Positions 62,897-64,000 of a DNA stretch of 64,000 nt are shown here, in pieces (the stretch's first letter is position 1; each line of letters begins with the position of its first letter). Below the pieces are notes generated by a model, which did no database searches, had not been told where the DNA came from, and was given only the letters and a program-made list of their open reading frames with translations. The stretch lies in assembly GCA_003342895.1 (NCBI GenBank), contig PTFA01000032.1, forward strand, positions 6,474,552 to 6,538,551. Direction: 5' to 3'. The position numbers were made by a program, and so were the translations under genes. Source of the DNA: Casuarius casuarius. Its lineage: Eukaryota > Chordata > Aves > Casuariiformes > Casuariidae.

Positions 62897-63015
62897 CGGG
62901 GCCCGGGCTGGCACACCCATCACATTCTCAGGCGTCGCTGGCAGTGTCCAGGGCCGAGCAGCACCGATGGGTGCCTTTGGAGGCACAGGAGGAGCACAGC
63001 AGCAGCTGCCAGGGC
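62897..63015 (-). pseudogene. PHF7-like: PHF7-like exon d with TGA in place of Trp
   Basis: 119 nt after a TTCCCCAG acceptor. It reads PWQLLLCSSCASKGTHRCCS, then ALDTASDA, then TGA, then ECDGCASPGP, ending before GTAAGA. It is the second PHD-like module. The TGA at 62930-62928 sits where relatives have Trp two residues before the last Cys pair. All Cys/His ligands remain and the frame continues after the stop. Confidence 0.8.
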
Positions 63016-63413
63016 CTGGGGAAGCAAAAGGGTTGGTGGCGGTGGCAGCCAGGGCTGGCAGTGATGCCAGGAAGGCAACCATGGGCAAAGGGACCAGAGC
63101 AAGGCAGTGCCCGACAGAGCTCTTGTGCTAAGTGCCTGCTCCCAGAGCCCTTGGTGAGACCAAGAGCCCCAGCAGAGCCCCAGCAGCACCCTCCACTGCT
63201 TGGAGGACCACTTGGTCAGCACTAGTCGGGGGGCATCCCTCCTGCCCTGGCACCTCTGCATCCTTGTGCCAAANGNCTGTCCCTTTCCCTGTCCCCATCT
63301 GCAGGAGGGGGTCTCTCCACCTCCTCGCAGGGCCCGTGGAGAGCTGGCGGGACCAGCATTATGGCATCTGCTGCCGCACCGGCAGCTGTGACATTGCTGC
63401 ATTAGTGACAGAC

Positions 63414-63527
63414 CCCCTTTCCTCTGCCTGCTCCCGACCTTGCCTAGAAAGGCACTGGCTGGCATCACACCGGCTGTGCCTCTGATATAATTCTTCGTAG
63501 CCCCCATCTTCCTCCCAGGCTGGTGTT
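63414..63527 (-). pseudogene. PHF7-like: PHF7-like exon c
   Basis: 114 nt after a CTCCTGCAG acceptor, encoding TPAWEEDGGYEELYQRHSRC and then DASQCLSRQGREQAEERG, ending in phase 2 before GTCTGT. The RHxRCDAxxCL...GREQAEE string is strongly characteristic of the family. Confidence 0.8.
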
Positions 63528-63748
63528 CTGCAGGAGAAGGAAGGGCAAGTCATGAGGCTCCCGGGCACTGCATGTCAGGCAGATGCAGGACGTCCCTGCT
63601 CTCCTGNCACCCCNCCCNNCTTGAAAGTCTGCAGGGACNCAGGGCCCAGACTAGCAGGAGCCTTGCGGGCCAGGAGTGCCTCGNGAGTCCTCGGCCCAGC
63701 ACAGCTCTTGTGCCCTTCTGTCTTGTGAGCCCGGCAGACGTAACCCAC

Positions 63749-63855
63749 CNGATGGGGACTGGGATGCCCATTCTTAACATTTCTGGGAGAAATTTCCTCT
63801 TATTATTGCACCAGGGGCAGTGGAAGCACGACCTGCCGGCACGGACTGCCTGTCC
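63749..63855 (-). pseudogene. PHF7-like: PHF7-like exon b
   Basis: 107 nt after a CTCCTGCAG acceptor, encoding GQAVRAGRSCFHCPWCNNK through MLRMGIPVPI plus two bases of an Arg or Gly codon (one base is N at 63750). The donor is GTGGGT. The CxxC pair and the MLxMGIxxP motif are hallmarks of the PHF7/G2E3 group. Confidence 0.78.
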
Positions 63856-63939
63856 CTGCAGGAGAGGCACAAGCAGCATTAGCAGGGTGCTGCTGCTGGG
63901 CACCGGCTGTGCCCACAGGGCAAGGGAAGGGCCTTCGAC

Positions 63940-64000
63940 CGAGATGCAGCCTTGGTGGAACCAGGCACCTTTGCACGCTGGGCACACCATGGTGTTGTGC
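63940..64000 (-). pseudogene. PHF7-like: PHF7-like exon a (partial, PHD module end)
   Basis: Encodes HNTMVCPACKGAWFHQGCIS, with the Cys pair and the FH...C of an extended PHD finger. It is cut by the window edge. The donor is GTCGAA, poor at +3 to +5, but the acceptor of the next exon joins in phase 0 to give CIS-GQAV, as in relatives (CIQ-GQA). Confidence 0.75.

Larger units (their letters stand above)
62287..64000 (-). pseudogene. PHF7-like: PHF7/G2E3-like PHD-finger gene, 3' part, with internal stop
   Basis: Five exons on the minus strand reproduce the 3' part of a PHF7/G2E3-type protein, and the gene continues beyond the window. Exons are >64000-63940, 63855-63749, 63527-63414, 63015-62897 and 62711-62287. 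In order they encode the end of an extended PHD module (MVCPACKGAWFHQGCIS), a zinc segment with HCPWC and MLRMGIPVPI, a linker (HSRCDASQCL ... GREQAEERG), a second PHD-like module (PWQLLLCSSCASKGTHRCCS, then ECDGC), and a Ser/Thr-rich tail. PHF7 and G2E3 relatives are nuclear ubiquitin-ligase/chromatin-reader proteins. Phases match at all four junctions. A TGA at 62930-62928 replaces the Trp expected before ECDGC. Two donors are weak (GTCGAA, GTCTGT). I judge it a recently disabled copy, though sequence error or a working truncated product is possible. Confidence 0.8.

Noticed and set aside
62099..63064. 321-codon plus-strand open frame
   Set aside because: It is antisense to the PHF7-like exons and begins inside the CR1 fragment. 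The minus-strand reading has family motifs and matching splice phases.
63366..63420. Alternative reading of exon c into a Cys-rich stretch just downstream of its donor
   Set aside because: A Cys-rich frame there looked like a frameshifted second PHD module, but the true module (PWQLLLCSSC) is found at 63015-62897 in correct phase, so no frameshift is needed.
1..64000. CRISPR arrays, tRNA or rRNA genes, bacterial-type operons
   Set aside because: No regularly spaced repeats, cloverleaf-like tRNA boxes or rRNA-like conserved blocks were seen. The window is vertebrate nuclear DNA.

Overview
The window is vertebrate nuclear DNA and most likely avian. It has a widely spaced multi-exon gene with GT-AG introns, CR1-type LINE fragments, a short class II (alpha/betaretrovirus-like) endogenous retrovirus, and a PHF7/G2E3-like gene of the kind that is multi-copy in birds. 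It also contains a 325-base N gap inside a CpG-rich promoter. I see no prokaryotic, phage, CRISPR or operon features, and I cannot name the species.

Layout. Bases 1-1435 are unassigned. Bases 1436-3177 are an internally deleted endogenous retrovirus on the minus strand with two 238-bp LTRs and a 6-bp target duplication (AGTGGG). Bases 3178-8080 show no gene. Bases 8080-50954 are the complete SS18 gene on the minus strand: 11 coding exons that join in phase to exactly 418 codons plus stop, with a 3' UTR candidate ending at an AATAAA at 8099-8104 and a CpG-island promoter at about 50340-51740. SS18 is a subunit of the BAF (SWI/SNF) chromatin remodeller. Its N-terminal SNH/SSXT domain (exons 1-3) docks on the BRG1/BRM ATPase, and its long Q/P/G/Y-rich tail (exons 4-11) is a low-complexity activation region.

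Bases 51740-57185 hold nothing recognisable. Bases 57187-59428 are a decayed CR1 LINE on the minus strand, retaining parts of the endonuclease and reverse transcriptase. Bases 60535-61100 are an unassigned GC-rich patch. Bases 61984-62250 are the 3' end of a second CR1. Bases 62287-64000 are the 3' five exons of a PHF7/G2E3-like PHD-finger gene on the minus strand, cut by the window edge. Its exon phases are intact, but a TGA replaces the expected tryptophan codon of its second PHD-like module, so it is probably a pseudogene or a recently disabled copy.

Nothing here supports a new molecular system. The observations most worth checking are the disabled PHF7-like copy, the compact internally deleted retrovirus with unusual junctions, the weak donor on SS18 exon 8 (a cassette exon in other vertebrates), and an unexplained duplicated block in SS18 intron 3. 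Gene identities come from recognising protein motifs. No database search was run.
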